Below are positions 41,301 through 56,300 of a stretch of DNA of 64,000 nt, piece after piece. The stretch is from Fasciolopsis buskii (taxonomy: Eukaryota; Platyhelminthes; Trematoda; Plagiorchiida; Fasciolidae). The stretch's first letter is position 1, and every line of letters begins with the position of its first letter. The stretch is from assembly GCA_008360955.1 (NCBI GenBank), contig LUCM01003795.1, positions 84,744 through 148,743 on the forward strand. The letters run 5' to 3'. The position numbers and the translations under genes are program-made. Under the pieces are notes generated by a model. That model was not told the DNA's origin, did not search any database, and saw only the letters and a program-made list of their open reading frames with translations.

Positions 41301-44300
41301 CAGAAGACGGTTATTTGTTCGAACCTGGTCCGAATGATCAGTTCGTTGTTCGAGCCCCGAAGTCATTTCAGTCCAATGCCACTAAAAAATATATGATCGC
41401 CTATTTCGAGTGATGCCGGGTTCGAATATCCCTCAGAGTTCGAGCAGTTTAAATTCGGTGTGACAGAGTTCGGTGGCTTTTAGACTAAAATCTGGTCAGA
41501 ATGACCAGCTTATTTCAAGTGTTTCCCCTTGTAGCTCGCACAGAATCTCCCGTCATCTATCATGTAGGGCTTTCGTCACTTCAGCTGGATCCCTTCATGG
41601 TATAGGACTGGTCTGTTGACGACCAATCTTACACAATATCGCACCATTGATTTTTACTTCATAATCACATATTTTAACATTCGTGGTATAACTGCGTTTA
41701 CATCACCATAAATGGCAGGTAAACCTCCAACTCGAGCCCCACTCAGGTAAGTAAACAGACCAGATAAGATGTATCGATGTGTCAATAACCGCCACAAAAC
41801 AGCTGGTCAGATGATTTTATTGTCAGAATGTAACTCATTTGACTCACATCTTAAGCAGACAAGGTACGGCTAATTTGAGATGAAAAGATGAGCTGATGCG
41901 CAACTTTGGTGAGGATTTCCAGTTGCGACTGTAACATGAGAATTGAAATGTTCGAACTTTTGATACATAAGGTTCTGAAGTACAAATTGCCAAATTACAC
42001 GGCATCAAATCTCAAATGACCTTCGCAAACAAGTGTCCGAATTTCAGCTAGGTAAAAAGTTTTGCTTACCAGTGATGACATATTCTTAGGCCTAACAAAA
42101 TCGGCATTCTTCTTTACACTTACCTGTTCACCAATAAGCATTACTGGTTTGCATTGTTTAGCAATCGTGTCCAACAAAAAGTCCGTTCGTGTATTGTCTA
42201 CATTCGGTACCAGGATACTCGTATAGTCGGGCGTGTGGTCGGTTGGATAGACGTAACTTGGCACACGTGTTTCCCAATGCACCCATTCGCCACGTTCATC
42301 GACGGTGTACTCGAAAATTGTATCATCTGCCGTGCAGGGTGGTAGTGGTAGATGACCGTTTTGTTTGAGAAATTGTTGCAACTTCAGTCGATCATCAAGT
42401 TCCAATAATGCACCCAATGACCACATGGCCGCAAAAGTGATCAAACGTTCCATTTGAACCCGCTTGATCTCTTTCTCTTCTTGATTCATCAGCAAACCTT
42501 CGAGAATATCGATTGCTTGTTGAATGTAGTTGCATTGCAAAGCCTATAACAGGAATTTTTGTAACAAAATTATGTTGTATCGCAGAGCCATTCACATCAT
42601 GAATATGACCAATTATTCAGTCGTTTTTTTTTACTAAGCTAGAACTTTTGTTAAGGACCAGAAAAATGTGTTCATTTACTCAAATTCTTTGTGGAGTAAT
42701 GTACACGGGCCGTGAGACTAGTGGTCTGCTGGAACACACCCGGGACCACTATCCGGCATGGTTGAGGACGGATAGATGAGTCGATCACTAGCATAGTCGT
42801 TTCGCGTCTGGCCGAGAAGAATCACACGGCAAATGAGACCGAAACTTTCCACTCCTGGATGGGGTCCGAGGCAGAAAATCTAGATCCATAAGATATTGTA
42901 TTCTGAATACAACATAAGCGGTCATCATTGGTTTCGACAATTCGCCCTTGTGCTCTCAAGTCCATTTGTCCCTACACTCACCTCATCCTAGCCTACACAC
43001 TACCAGGTGACTAGTACGAACTGGGCAATTAGTTGGGACACTGAGTATGTTTCACCGTCGGTGTGAACTCAACTGAAATAAGTCGGATTTGATTTAGCCA
43101 AGGTCGCTTAAACAAAGAAGCGAGGCACTTAACAACCCAACTAATAATCGCAAACCAAAGAACCAGCAACCTTTTCCGAAGTATTCATCAATGGGTAAAA
43201 ACAATTCCACTGACCAGCCAATGAACCAGTTCTAGACCACAGGCAGGTTGAAAAATATCTCCAACCGAATATTGCTGACTGTGATGTCAATTGGATCAGG
43301 GTGAGCAAAGTGTCGTGACGATAAAATAAATTTAGTGGCTTTTGTGCTCGAAATTAGCGGTTGGACAATGGCCTAACCAGCGGAAACATATAGGCATAAA
43401 AGTAGGGTAAATAAGCACACACACAAAAATAAACTTAAGTTTAGAGAAAAGGCCTATTTTGACCTTGGGTTTGGTTAGGTCTTGGTATGGTTCATAGTGC
43501 ACTCTGTAGTCGGTTTTTCTCATTCATTCTATTGATTGTCCATGCTGCTCACGGCAGGTGTGTACTGCGCAGACTGTTCTTCGTATTTGCATACGCTTTG
43601 GCCTGGGCGCACAATTACGGGATTTTACTAGTCACTGCTCCTTGTATTCGGTCAGCACACATTCTGACTACAAGGGTAACCCTAGCCGTGCGATGAAATG
43701 GGCAATAAAAAGTGCAACTAGCGGAAACTTTGACCTTGCGACCATGTGAGCGGGAAAGAGGTCTATTCAAACAAGGACAAAGACTACTGTGAATGCTTAC
43801 TTAATATACACTTCGGAGCACTAACGATAATTCCGTTAAAGCATCTTGCATCAACTCGTCTGTGCTATCGAGCATTTTAGGTCTTCATGATCATGGGTTC
43901 GAGTCTTACAGCCGAGAACCAAAACCAACAGCAAACGGGTGACCAATACGCATGACTACGAAATGAATCTCTAGCTTGACCCTGTCTTCTCTTGCCACAA
44001 TAAGTGATCAGCCGCAATCATCCTTGACGGACTCGTTGTGTAATGATTGCGTAGGCAAAAGATTAACATTTACAATTCCCTCAGATTGTCTTGTGTGTAA
44101 CGCATCCTCCAAAGCCACTGAACAAATCAGAGTTCAACGGCTGTAACATGACCCCGGGATAAATAAGAACGGTCATCCGGCATCCTGGACAACGCTAATG
44201 GAAAAAAAAACAAGTCCCCCCAAAAAAACAGTTCAAACTAGTAGCGATTCAGTGGATCATATTTACCTCCATTTTCGGCTCCAAGTTTTGAGACACGAAA

Positions 44301-47300
44301 CGATAGGCGTCGCCAAAGAAACCGTCAAACGTTTCATAGATCATCTCGTGTACAGTTGGAGAACGCGTTCTCAACCATCCTGTATTCCCGAAAGATTTGG
44401 AACAAGATAAAAATTCGAATTTCAAGAACCGTTCATCACTCCGAGGTCAAAGATGCAATTGGATTACCTTATTTTCGATCAGAAATAAAACAAATAGAAT
44501 TTTACTACACCAATGCCATAACGTGCCAATGGTGAGTAAATTAGGAGATCTGTTTTCCGGTTCAGTATGGGTGCATGAATTTCAGCAACTGCATTCCCAT
44601 GAAGCATTAGATGCTACTCTAAAGAACCGATGCAATTTGTACGGACAGTACGCGGTACACTGAGTAAGGAAGAAGCAATTGTATACGAAACGTTGCAAGC
44701 AAATGAACACCTACTATCGTTAACTAGGTAACGTTTCAAACCAACAATGGACTAATAAAGTGATTAATGTGCCCAAAATGTTTGTTTGTTTAGAATTGTT
44801 CTGCAAAGATGATGACATGAGTCATCTGTTGTCAGAAACACCTACAAGGCAAGTAAGTCGACGAGTATTTTCAAAACAACGAGGACACCTACGGTACTGG
44901 TTAAAGAGTCTCTGCAGTCAGGTCGTCGAATAAACGCCCAGTGATCTTCTGCTCACTCTGACTGGTGATGAAATGTTTGCGAACTAGTTTTCACATTCAG
45001 TGCCCACAAAATTCGAAAATTCTCAATGTGAGCTACAAAACTTAACAACATTTAAAATCGTTGAGAAAATGGAAGCAAACTAACGCGAATTTTAAGTGCT
45101 CCCAAGGCTAGGTGTGGCGCGCATTCGAAACACCAGAATCTTAAACAACATCACACGACGTGAATCCATAACTTGGATGATAGTCTTGATTAGAAATGCA
45201 ATGGGAAGTTCAACGATGAAAAACTACAACAACCATAAGTATCATCTCCATCGGGTAGGCTAATAGTACTAATCAGGTGATCTTTTTGAAAAAAGTTCAA
45301 GGTTATCTATAGGAACTCCCAAGATGAACCAAGTTCGAGTGCTGCCACTGTATACACCACGTATGAATTTATATTCGATCCATGGACATTGGTTCCAAAG
45401 CGACCCTCGGTCCTCCACCCACTTACGTTCGCCGCAGATATCATTATTACTACTGACATTATTATTACTAGTACTGTTACTCACAATCTATGTTTCGTTA
45501 ATTCATTCGCTGTTCAAACTCTCTACCTTAGTCGAATTTTGTTACTGACACTAGAATAGTTTAGGTATCAAAATATTCCGAATATCTTGCCTTTCAGAAT
45601 CGGCTCCCATGTCATAACGGAACTGGACATGAAAATCATCCCGTTGCGTGAAACGGTAGCCGGAGACGCATTATCGATATTGTGCACCTCGAAGAGAATT
45701 TTCGCGGTCGGAGCCATTGGAATACGATCTCCATTAGCCAAAGTCAATGTCTTGTTATCGTCCAGTACCGAATTCAAATTTTCAATCCAAATTGCATCAA
45801 CCGGCCCGTCCAGGATAAGCCAAATGTGTTCTCCTTTCTTAACTTTGTGAGTTCGTCTCCACAAAGTGGAGAAAATACCGTCTGTCCAATCGTTAGTTGC
45901 CACATCCAAGCGTCCGAACATTTGGGGAGCAGTAATTGCCTTGGGGTTCATACGCATCTCTCGATGTGGCTCGGCAATCTCCGTAAGTGTCTTCATTAAT
46001 GCATTGATGCATTTTGTCTTGCCTGCCCCAGAAGGACCGAGGGTCATTACACCGTGACGTACGCGCAATGTCTCGTAGAGTTGAATACACTTCAACACCC
46101 ACGGTGGATGGTACACCAAACCCAATTGATCCACCTTAACATACAATTGTGGGCAAACAATACAAACATGTTAGCAGAATAATAATAGAACGTTTTTGGC
46201 CAAATGTATCACTTTTTTGGTATCCCAAAAGATGATTTCCTTTTGTAGCCTAGAATTAGTGTTATTGTTAATGTTAAAGTAGAAAGCAACTTTTGAGTCA
46301 TTACACCAGAAAAAGTCCATTATAGAGGAAAATAAACAGGAATAAGTGATATGTAATCTATCACCCATTCTAGCTCATTGATCAACTTGTGTACTGCTAC
46401 TACATGATTGAGTTTGGACCGATTTGAGTGTTTGCTGATTTCAAAACAAATTGCGGCTCAACCACTTCTGATCCTATACACTCGCACGTGTCTGTCGCGT
46501 TAGCTACCATCACTTCCTGGAAGTCAGGAAATGTCGCCTTACTCATTCTGAACTGACAACTTCCATGTTCGACTGCCAATGCAACAGAACTTCTCAGGAA
46601 CTCTTCTCATCAGTCTGTATTTTCTGCTCTCGGGGCTACTGGTTCTCGGTAAAATCTCCTAGGCTAGTGATTCTAGTCTTCTTTCCTGTCACATCGCTCT
46701 GTGGGTTCACAAACTTAATCATAGTTTGCGTGGTATGTTATTCCGTCGCGCCAGTCTATTGTGTCAGACGTAATCACTATCTGTTAAGACCAATCATCCT
46801 GTGTATCTATCCTCGGCGGTCATCTTCATCGTTCAGCGTTAAACAGCAAGGCAAGCCTCACTGAACATTGCCTTTTCGCCAGAGTTACAAGTTTCTATAA
46901 AAAGAGTGAATATCCAAGAGGAACAGGGAGTGGACCTACACAGCCGGGAAAAGATAACACGCCAACACACAGAACACAGTCCAACTGTACAAACACACGT
47001 GTTTTCAATCATTCTGATTCGATAGAAAATGACAACACGATCGTCAGTGTTCAAGGTTCACCGCCATATCCTTCAGTGTCTCCAGCCAGCTAGTTGGCAG
47101 TTCTTTTGGACCCCAACTACGAAGACGTGAGACACCTACTTTACCTAACTTCGCTGTACATTTTCTCATCCCGCGTTTCCACGTCATCTGTTGGCCTCAA
47201 CATGGTTTCTTCCACTCATTGGGTGCAACATAAAATAGGGCGCTATATGGTAGATGAGTGTTCGCCATACGCAACACGTGACCCAACCAGCGAAGTCTAC

Positions 47301-50300
47301 TAAGTTTCATACGCTGAAACAGGGTATTATGAGAGCCGGCACCTAGTACTAGATTCCTGACCTCTACACTACTCACTCGGTCACTCCATCCAATCCTAGC
47401 CATACTACGTAGACAGTGGTGGTCGAAAACGTCTGGCCGGCGAACATCTCCCACACGCATACTCCGTGTCTCGCAACTGTGCAACAGAACTGAAAGCGCC
47501 GCGGCGCAGTAGACACTTTCAACTTCAGTTTCACTGAAATATCAGGCCGACGCCACAAGTGGTTCAGTCCAGCGTAAGCTGCCCGACCCTTGGATATACG
47601 CATATTTACCTCCACTCCCGAGCTGCCATCGTTCGACACGCAGCTACCAAGGTAGGTGAAACGGTCCACAGTCGTTAGTTCCTCTCCATCCAGTATCAAG
47701 TTCGGCACTACTGTCGTCCAGTCCTGTAACAGTACTTTGCACTCTGAAGGTGCAAAGCACAAGCCAAACCAAGCGACCGATCTCAAGAGTCCATCTGGTG
47801 CCCGTTGTGCATGGCACACAACGTCATCTACACAGTCTAAGTCGCATAGCTTCCCTCTATTTCCCTGTTCGACTCCTACGTCCCGGAGACCTTCTAAAGC
47901 ATCTTCCATCACCTCGTACATGTCGAAGTTTAACGGGATGAGAAAGGGCATTCAATATACTGAAATCATTCGACATCATAGAATAAAAAGTGGTTTACAT
48001 AGCCAACCGGAAAAACCAAAATGGCTGATTTCAGTAGAGGCAAAGAGCATGCATTCATTCGTTCATTTGTTAATCACAGTTGCCCTGAGTACCAGCAAAA
48101 ACGTAAGCACACCAAGCACACAGGGAAACGGTAACAAAACCTGTCTTTCCAGAGATGCTTCCACATTCGGATAGCCTTTTTTCTCCAGATTAATACCAGG
48201 AAACAGGTCCAAGATTAGTGACATAAACAGTGGCTCATCTTCGTCAACTAGTTTGCTCAAATTCATGTCACGCAGTCCACGCATCACAATCATGGTCTCG
48301 GAATCCTGCGGGGCGGCTCGCTTTGACGCTCCCAACGTCCGTAACACGGAGAGAATATTCCTCAGACCAAAATCATAATGGACCTGAAAAAATAAACACG
48401 TGAATCACACATAATCACAAAAGAGCTCAAAGCTGGTAAACAAGGGGGTTTTAGTCATATAGAAGTAATAACACCAGGAGCTGCCTAGAATGGTTGATTC
48501 CTTTGCTAAGCTTGATCACCACCATTCCTTGTGACGCTTATACGATTCGTAGCAAAAAAAAGCACAAGCAATGATATTAGTTTGCTAGGACGCATCAGTC
48601 ACCTCGTAGTTCGGTCACTGGTGGCAATAGCAGACCTGAATCGATTGAACAATGTTACGGCAGCCGTCATCTGAAGATTCCGTCACGGTATTTTCAAACT
48701 AGGAAAATTAACAAAATTTACAATTAGCATAATTTTTTTCTTTTTCCACTTAGTCTAGTATGTTTTTGTTTTGGGGTTCAACTTCGAGGACCTTGGTGTT
48801 TATGGCAAAGTTCCTATTCCGTGTGCGTCCTTATGACGAGTCTGATCTCATAAGAGAACGCAATATTCTGGGCAGATTCGTGTCTTGATTTGTGATTCTG
48901 ATGTGCAATACTTCTTCCATTCTGCGTATTTTCCTTTGTCACCCAATTCCCAGAGAAGATCGTTAATCCCGTCATGCTTGTACCGTTGTATCCGTCTTGG
49001 ACTTCTGTCGTGGACTTCCAGCATTAGGGTATTGAGTACTATACAACTTTCCGTATTTCCATTGTCGGTCAAACCGATTATTTTTGAACACTCATAGCAC
49101 TATCGTCACTGGTCCAGACCACCTCTCATCCAGAAATGCACAAACAATGTCAAAAACCAAATACCAACGGGCCCATCTCCGTGAAATATGTCGGACCAAT
49201 AATCCCAACGCATATTGTGGCGGGTGAGAGCCACTTAAGCAAGCCGGCGGTGGCCAAGCGAATAAGGTCGTGGCGCTTGGACGTAAAGGTCGCGGGTTCG
49301 GATCCTCCGACTGTCGGTCAACTTCCCCACTTGGCAGCCCTCTGCTGGCCGCGGCCCCCTTCCTGAAAAGATAATGTACACTCTTGTTTCATTAAAAAGG
49401 AAGTAAATGATTAAAAAAGGCTAGATTCGTTTAAATTAGACGCTTAGTGCACTCAGCTCAAATCTCATTACACGAAGCAGAATAGCTACATTTGAAAATG
49501 TGCGCCCGACAATTCTTTTTTTGGTGGGGAGGGGGATTTCCTGCCGCTGTAAACCTAAGCGGTCGAGTAAACATTCTAACTGAAAATAGCAATCCTTAAC
49601 AGTACACGCATTTCCGTCAGGGTGAACAAAGTGGACCAATCAGCATTCAAGACCTAATTTCGTAAACTGATTGGCTAAATTGAGGCGGACTTTGAAGGCA
49701 TGAAGATAGTGTGTCTGTGCGTCTCTGTGTGTGTGTATGTGTGTGTGTGTTGTGTTCACAATCTGTATTAGCGAGGCCATCAACAAGACGTGTGCAGTCA
49801 GCACCTCGACCACGGCAAGGATTTGTGGTATGCGCATCCATTGAATAAATGAACAGTTGGATAGGTTCGGCTTACCTGTTTTGATAACTGTTCCTCGCAT
49901 AACTTGTACAAAGTGAAGAACTTTTTTGACAAGTCTACATTGTTCAGAAAGCCACAAGCGGCCAATTTGACTCTCATGATAATTGCCCGATCCGGTACCA
50001 TCATGGCCACGGTGCGAAAATTAATTTTCAAATTTTCCGGCAGCTCTTGTCGACCAGCGTATCCGGGATTCTGGAGTGAATGACCAAGGAGGAGAGCAAA
50101 ATGATTGCGATGGGCCACTCACCATCTTCAACTAGAAGAGTAAATTGTATACCACAAATCACTTACTTTCACGCCACATTTTTGTTTGGAACAAACTACA
50201 TCAACCAACTGGTTATTGAACCAGTGCATTCAGGATTCGTATCGGTCGTTTGTGAGACCTCAAGAGCAAAATGGTCAGCATCAAACCGGTTGCACCGATC

Positions 50301-53300
50301 GATAGACCAATTAGCACGGACACTAAGAAAGTCACCTATGGGCGACAGGATGAATCAACCGGTCATAGACACCTGTAGGAGGGGGCTACGGCGTTGGTTC
50401 CAGAATTCCAAAGCCGCTTTGTTTTACCCTATGAGTAACGTGAGACAGCGGACGGATCGTGCCTGGGAAACAGGATTGCCGGGCAAGCCCCCTGCACGTA
50501 GGCGAACGAAGCACGGACTGAAAGCCTGAGGGACCGGATACAAGAAAGCAGGATGAACGGCCAACCGTTCGCTCTAATTTTGGAACGAGGAAAGAGTGGT
50601 CTGATTTGAGACAAGCTAAGCGGTGAATCAGGACGGCGCTCTAGATGAAGATCCAATAAGAGACTGTGCCCGAGAGACATGGGGCAATCGGTTAATGAGT
50701 TCTACCTTGCATTGATCCACATACACCGTTTGATTACGACGTATAGACGAAACAGTCTCGTTGACCGGCCACAGACTATCTCGATCGTCTTCTTATAATT
50801 AGGCCGGGTGGGATCGAACCAGAATCAAGACAGATGTTGAGACCGCACCAACGATATACCACCCAGTTTTGGTGGTTTCACAAGGCAAAGCGACGATTTC
50901 ACTCACTCTGAGATGAAAGAAGACAAATAAAGTTGTTCAGTAAGAAACTCATCCTGAAAATGATATTTGTGGAAATTTCTTTGCAGTGCATCTATCCAGG
51001 CCCCGCATGCACCAAGTGATCTGGGAAACAAAGGGTACCAAATGTGGACTGCGAACAAACTGCTTTCCATGATTCCTAAACTTGGTAGGTGAAATTGGCC
51101 CAGATGATATCAGACTGTGTCGAAGGCCAACAACCAATCGACTATACCGTTTTCCATGATATGTATTGGTGTATAAAAAACTGCGAACAACTTGTTCCCT
51201 CTCCAACCCCGGTTTTCTCAGTGTGACCATCCGATTTCCTTGAGGCAGCACTGAGACCATATTAAACTTAGCTGGATAGATTTGAACTTGGTGACGAAAG
51301 GGGTTGGATATAAACCAGTCAAAAACGAACACGAATTCCACAATAGCATTGAATTTGCTCTCACGGTCACGACTTTGGGTGTTCACAAAATCGTGTGTTA
51401 AACCGTATAGAATTACCATGGTCAAGAATATTCCGAATTCCGGATCCATTTCAACTGTGTCACCATCGGTGAATATGAATTGCGGTTTACGTTCTTTCTT
51501 GCAACTGAGCACAATTGCGATTTGTTGCGCGGCCACCGAGAGCACGGGCAACTCGATTCGATTGAACTCATCGAAACAACCCCACGAGCCGGATTGAGCT
51601 AGTCCCTTGTAAATTCGACCCAAACCACGATAGTCCATTTGATCGGAACAGTTGAAGACGACCACATATTTGCCCAAACATCGACCCATATCTTTGGTGG
51701 TCTCTGTTTTCCCCGTTCCGGCTGGTCCGGCTGGCGCGCCGCCGAGGGACATGCCCAAAGCCTGGGCCAGAGTGATATAACAACTGGAAGACAAATTTTC
51801 GAGCCAAACAAGCAATGGTGAACAAGGGCGAGACACAATGGGCGAATAACACAAAGAAAGTTCCCATCGTTGTGGCGAGAAAAAAAAACGGGGGAGCGCA
51901 AACCACTGCCCGAGATGCGGCAGTATTTTTCACCAATTTATTCGATTACTGGTCAACACAGGGACGAAATTGTGAACTGAGAGTAGTACAGTGTGAGACA
52001 TTTCAAGGTGTTTCCTATTTCACGCTGCACTAGTTCATGAGCAAAATATGAGTATTGTTTTCTTGTCTATTTTTTGGCAATCCACGGCCACGGTTGTGAC
52101 TGGCTGTTGCTTATTTCTGTCCATCTCGTTTTATCGTAGGTTGTCATTGTCCGGTGAACCGGATCCAAATTACGGAATCATGTCCACTCTGTGATTGTCG
52201 TATTTAGTGCCTAATCGCACGCGGGAAACGGTTAGAATCGATTCCCGACTGAATCATTCATCGTCAGAACAAGGTCAAATCCACCGTCCACAATCAATCA
52301 ATCATATGGATATGAGGAAACATTTTGAGGAATCTTAATTAACACCATGGTGCAACCGGCATACAAATGCTTAGTCACAATACTTATATCATTTCTCAAC
52401 TCATTTAGGAATAAGATGGACAATAATTTGACGTGTTGTTTAACTGAGAGTTTGAAACAACGTTATAACCTGGCACGTTAGCCTTATCTCCTTTTCATCC
52501 TGCAAGCTTTTGCGCTCAGGTTGCACAAAGCTCAGTCAACTCAAAAAGCCTAGTATTTTAGTGGCTAGGTGTATTGTTTAAACTTGTAATTAGTAGACGG
52601 AATTTGGTCAGTTACGGAAATGAGCAGATACTAATTGCCAGTAAGTATCGACCTAATTCAGACCCAATCTATTCCAATGAATTAAACAAGAAGACCACAG
52701 CTGAACAAGAACAAGTTCAAGTGTTGTTTACAACTCATGGATTTATATAACAAAGTTTGAAATATTCCGACTGGTAGAACACGTTCCGTCCAATTGCGTT
52801 CGCGGAATGTTTTCAATTTCACGACCGCATGTCGTCACCGTTCCCGTTGGTTGCTTGTCCATGCAGGCCAGCGTGAAGCTGTATCACCTGACTTGGGCGT
52901 AAACTCACCAAAATGGGTCTAAGATCTTCAGCTAACGATCACACCAAACGGCCACACGGCCATCGAGAGCCAAATAGACAAGCACACATGGTTAGTATGA
53001 TGCAAGAACGGGGCCATATGTACGCATGATCTGTTGGAGGTGATTTTGTTTTACTGCTACGTTGGTTTGGCACATTTTGTCCAAATCATCTAATTGATGC
53101 ATCGAGCTTGGTGGACGACTGCTTGCTTATCACTGATCGAGATTCCCGTGTTCCATGCTTTGACAATATATTGATTGCATTTCCTGAAGAACCAACTTTT
53201 GACACGTAGAAATTGTTTTATTGCAACAACAAGCCTCGTTAAAATATGCTTCTAGACCAATTGTTTTGTGATTATTAGAAATGTGATCAAGTAAGAACTA

Positions 53301-56300
53301 ATCCAACCCCTCCTAAAGTGTAAAATATGACTGCGCTGATATCGACTGGTCCGTTCCATTTCTGATTCGTTATTGTACGTTCTTCCCCTAACAGTCAAAT
53401 CAGGCAGACAGAAAATTTTGCTCAGCAATCAAAAAACTGCACCAATTGTTTATTTACGTTCACACTCATCGGTTGAGTATTCGGTCAGTCAATTTCAGTC
53501 CATCGGTATTCACACATTTTCTCAAACTGTTTCTTTGTCTAGCTTATCCATTGACGTAATCGGGGCGATATCATTTGATTTGTGTTGGGCTTTGATCCAA
53601 GTTTTACGTATGGCAGTTCAGTATTAAACTACCCTGACATGTCTAGTAGTAGATGCATTTCTCTGCGTTGTAAGTTGGATGAACAGTGTTACCCGATGCG
53701 TTTCAGAAACCATTCCCGTTAGTCGAGTTAAAGAAAACTCCGGACTAAATTGCATATGCGAAGTTTAGATGATTCGTTCCGCCTCAATATATCTACTGCA
53801 ATCAGAATTGTATTTTTCGTTATTTAAAAGCTTTATACAACATTTTAATCTCCCTAAGTGGTAATTTAAGAGCAATGCCCTCCAGTTTCTCTCTGGCTCA
53901 TGGCTCGTAATCTTTGGGACAGTGTCTAATTTGTGAGCACAACTGTTACACCCAATTCTAACTGGATTGTTCCAAAAATCAGCTGCGGGACGCAAATCAT
54001 AATTGTGAACGTCAGTCGTAGTTTCATCACTGCGGCAGAAGTTGTCGTTTCCGATTCTCGGAACAAATAGTCCAATTCTGCGGTATGGACACTATCATTT
54101 TGTGAGTTTATCTAATGGTATATCGAGGACAAGACTTCGTTTGATGCACTATTATCAAACGAGCGCTTTTCAAGCAAAATGTGGTTTGCACAGATCACAT
54201 TCTCAATCAAATACACCCATTTCGCCCATCCTCTAGCGTTGTGAGATCCGTCACGTTGATCATGAACCACTCCAATTTGATACGGTTTGTCCCCTACGGT
54301 AAGCTGAAGTCAACAGTGTGTAACGCATAACGTGACTTGTCTATCGATTTATGATATAGGAATATAATGGCTTGTGCTTGAATTTTACCGTAACGGTTAC
54401 AGTTGAAAAGAACTCATCATTAGGCCGAAAACCGCTCGTTTCTCTTCATAGGCGATCACAGGATGGAAAATTGTCCGGTTGACGGAAAATAAGCTTTAAG
54501 GGAGCCAGCTCGGATGGCTGAGTGGTTAACACGTTCACTTTATCCGGGTTCTAGGCTAGGCTCAGAGCCACCCTGCCACACCACGGTTTTCAACGAGAAA
54601 TTAGGTCATGATGCAGCACGGTTAGTTTCTTCGTCGGCAACCCACCTTTTTTTTGAGCAAGTCTATTAATATCTAGACATCCGGTGGCCCATTGGCATGC
54701 CCATTATCGTCGATTTTTTAGGCGCAAGATTGTTATTCAATTGGGATTGTCGAACGTACAGGCATACATCAAAAGGGAAGGGTGTTCTCATCCTGGTCAC
54801 GCATGCAACCACATACTGGAATCAAATCCAAGTTTTGACTAGGCTAACCTACCAGATTCAAAAACTATTTTATCTGGTCGTTTATGCATCCAGCGTTTCA
54901 TTTAGTTATTTACGCGGATTACAGTTGCTTTGCTGAATCGACCTTGTTCATTTCATATACAATGCTTTACATCTGCTCCTGGGGGTCACATTCCAAAGCC
55001 TATTGATGAAGAATGATTGGATTGGCGCAATGTCTAACATTCCCATCTTCGAGTGGTTTACCCACGAATTATCAACCTATCCATACGGAATCACTTTCTC
55101 AATGTGCGATGGGATTAATTTTTGTGTGGGTTAATAAGTAGCATATATGCAAAGTGTATGCTATACACATACTGCATCTCATCATGTACTCATACAAGGT
55201 TGAATCGTTTTGAACATTTCAATATAATACATTAGGGCAACCCAAATGTATACGCTAATCTTTCCTTGTACGGTATATAAATTTACTTGTCTGTTCTGCT
55301 ACAGTTCTTTTGAATTTTCTAAGGGTGACTAAAAGGCAACAAACCCTGATCTTCCTTTTGGTATATCTACTGCCCGCGACTTCCTAGAAAGATCATGGTG
55401 TTGAATGAGATATCACAGTCTTCTATATCTCTATATCGCGACCAACGGTGCATACTGGCTGTACGTCTATTGTTAGTCGCGATTATGAAATCAACGCAGC
55501 CAATTGGAAAGGTGCTATATGTCTCGGTGACGACTTAGCTGAGGAGCGACAGGGATCCAATTGGTGATCGATTTTTGTCGAGTTTATTGTTCTAAGAGAA
55601 TGAGCTTCAAACCGTCGCACTTGCAAATCTATCCTACAAACCCGCCATTATCTGAAGTTCATTGTATGATGTTGTGATACGGTCATAAGACAATCATTGA
55701 TTTCTCTACCAGCGAAACCCGAGTGGTTCAAGTGGGATGAAAAAAGTTGAAAGATTTTCTATCCCGAATTTCCATCAAATTTAAGTGCGAAGTAAACCTG
55801 TGATCCGACAATAGTTAAATAACACTATTATAATCCAAAACGGTTCAACTTGTCTCATCGAACAAAGTTTGGCTAATCTCACAATAATCGAAGATAAGAG
55901 TTGACCTACCGATCTGTCAAAGGGGTGATCACCAATCGGTCGGTACAGCCGAGGAATTCGTTCTGATATATGAAATCCACATCAGTAATACTGACCAAAC
56001 ACTGATCACTTTCCTCGACGAAATAAAAACGAGACTGTTTTAGCCATTCAAAATCTTTCGGTGATTTCACTTTCATAGTGACCTGAAATACACGAAATGG
56101 AGATTGATCAAGGTATCTATGCCTATCCGCCACTCGGACAAATCAATCAAATTGAAATATGCAATTGGATAACTTCCCAAATGTCACAGTGTTCTAGGAA
56201 TTCTCGGGCTTGCCTGATAATAAGTTCAGATCCCTAATGTCCGAATTAGTTGCAATAATCACCACTCGGTTGAAGTAAACCAACTTAAAAAAAAGGACTG

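Larger units (their letters stand above)
48384..49875 (-). other. Intron 7-8 (1,492 nt)
   Basis: Contains a family 2 SINE (49243-49410) and a GT microsatellite (49726-49755). Confidence 0.85.

Noticed and set aside
42710..42870. Possible SINE near ctagtggtctgctggaac
   Set aside because: A vague A-box-like sequence without a matching B box or a second copy in the window.
50803..50868. Candidate tRNA gene on the minus strand
   Set aside because: A 7-bp acceptor-like pairing and a B box are visible, but the T stem has two mismatches and the anticodon arm is not convincing.
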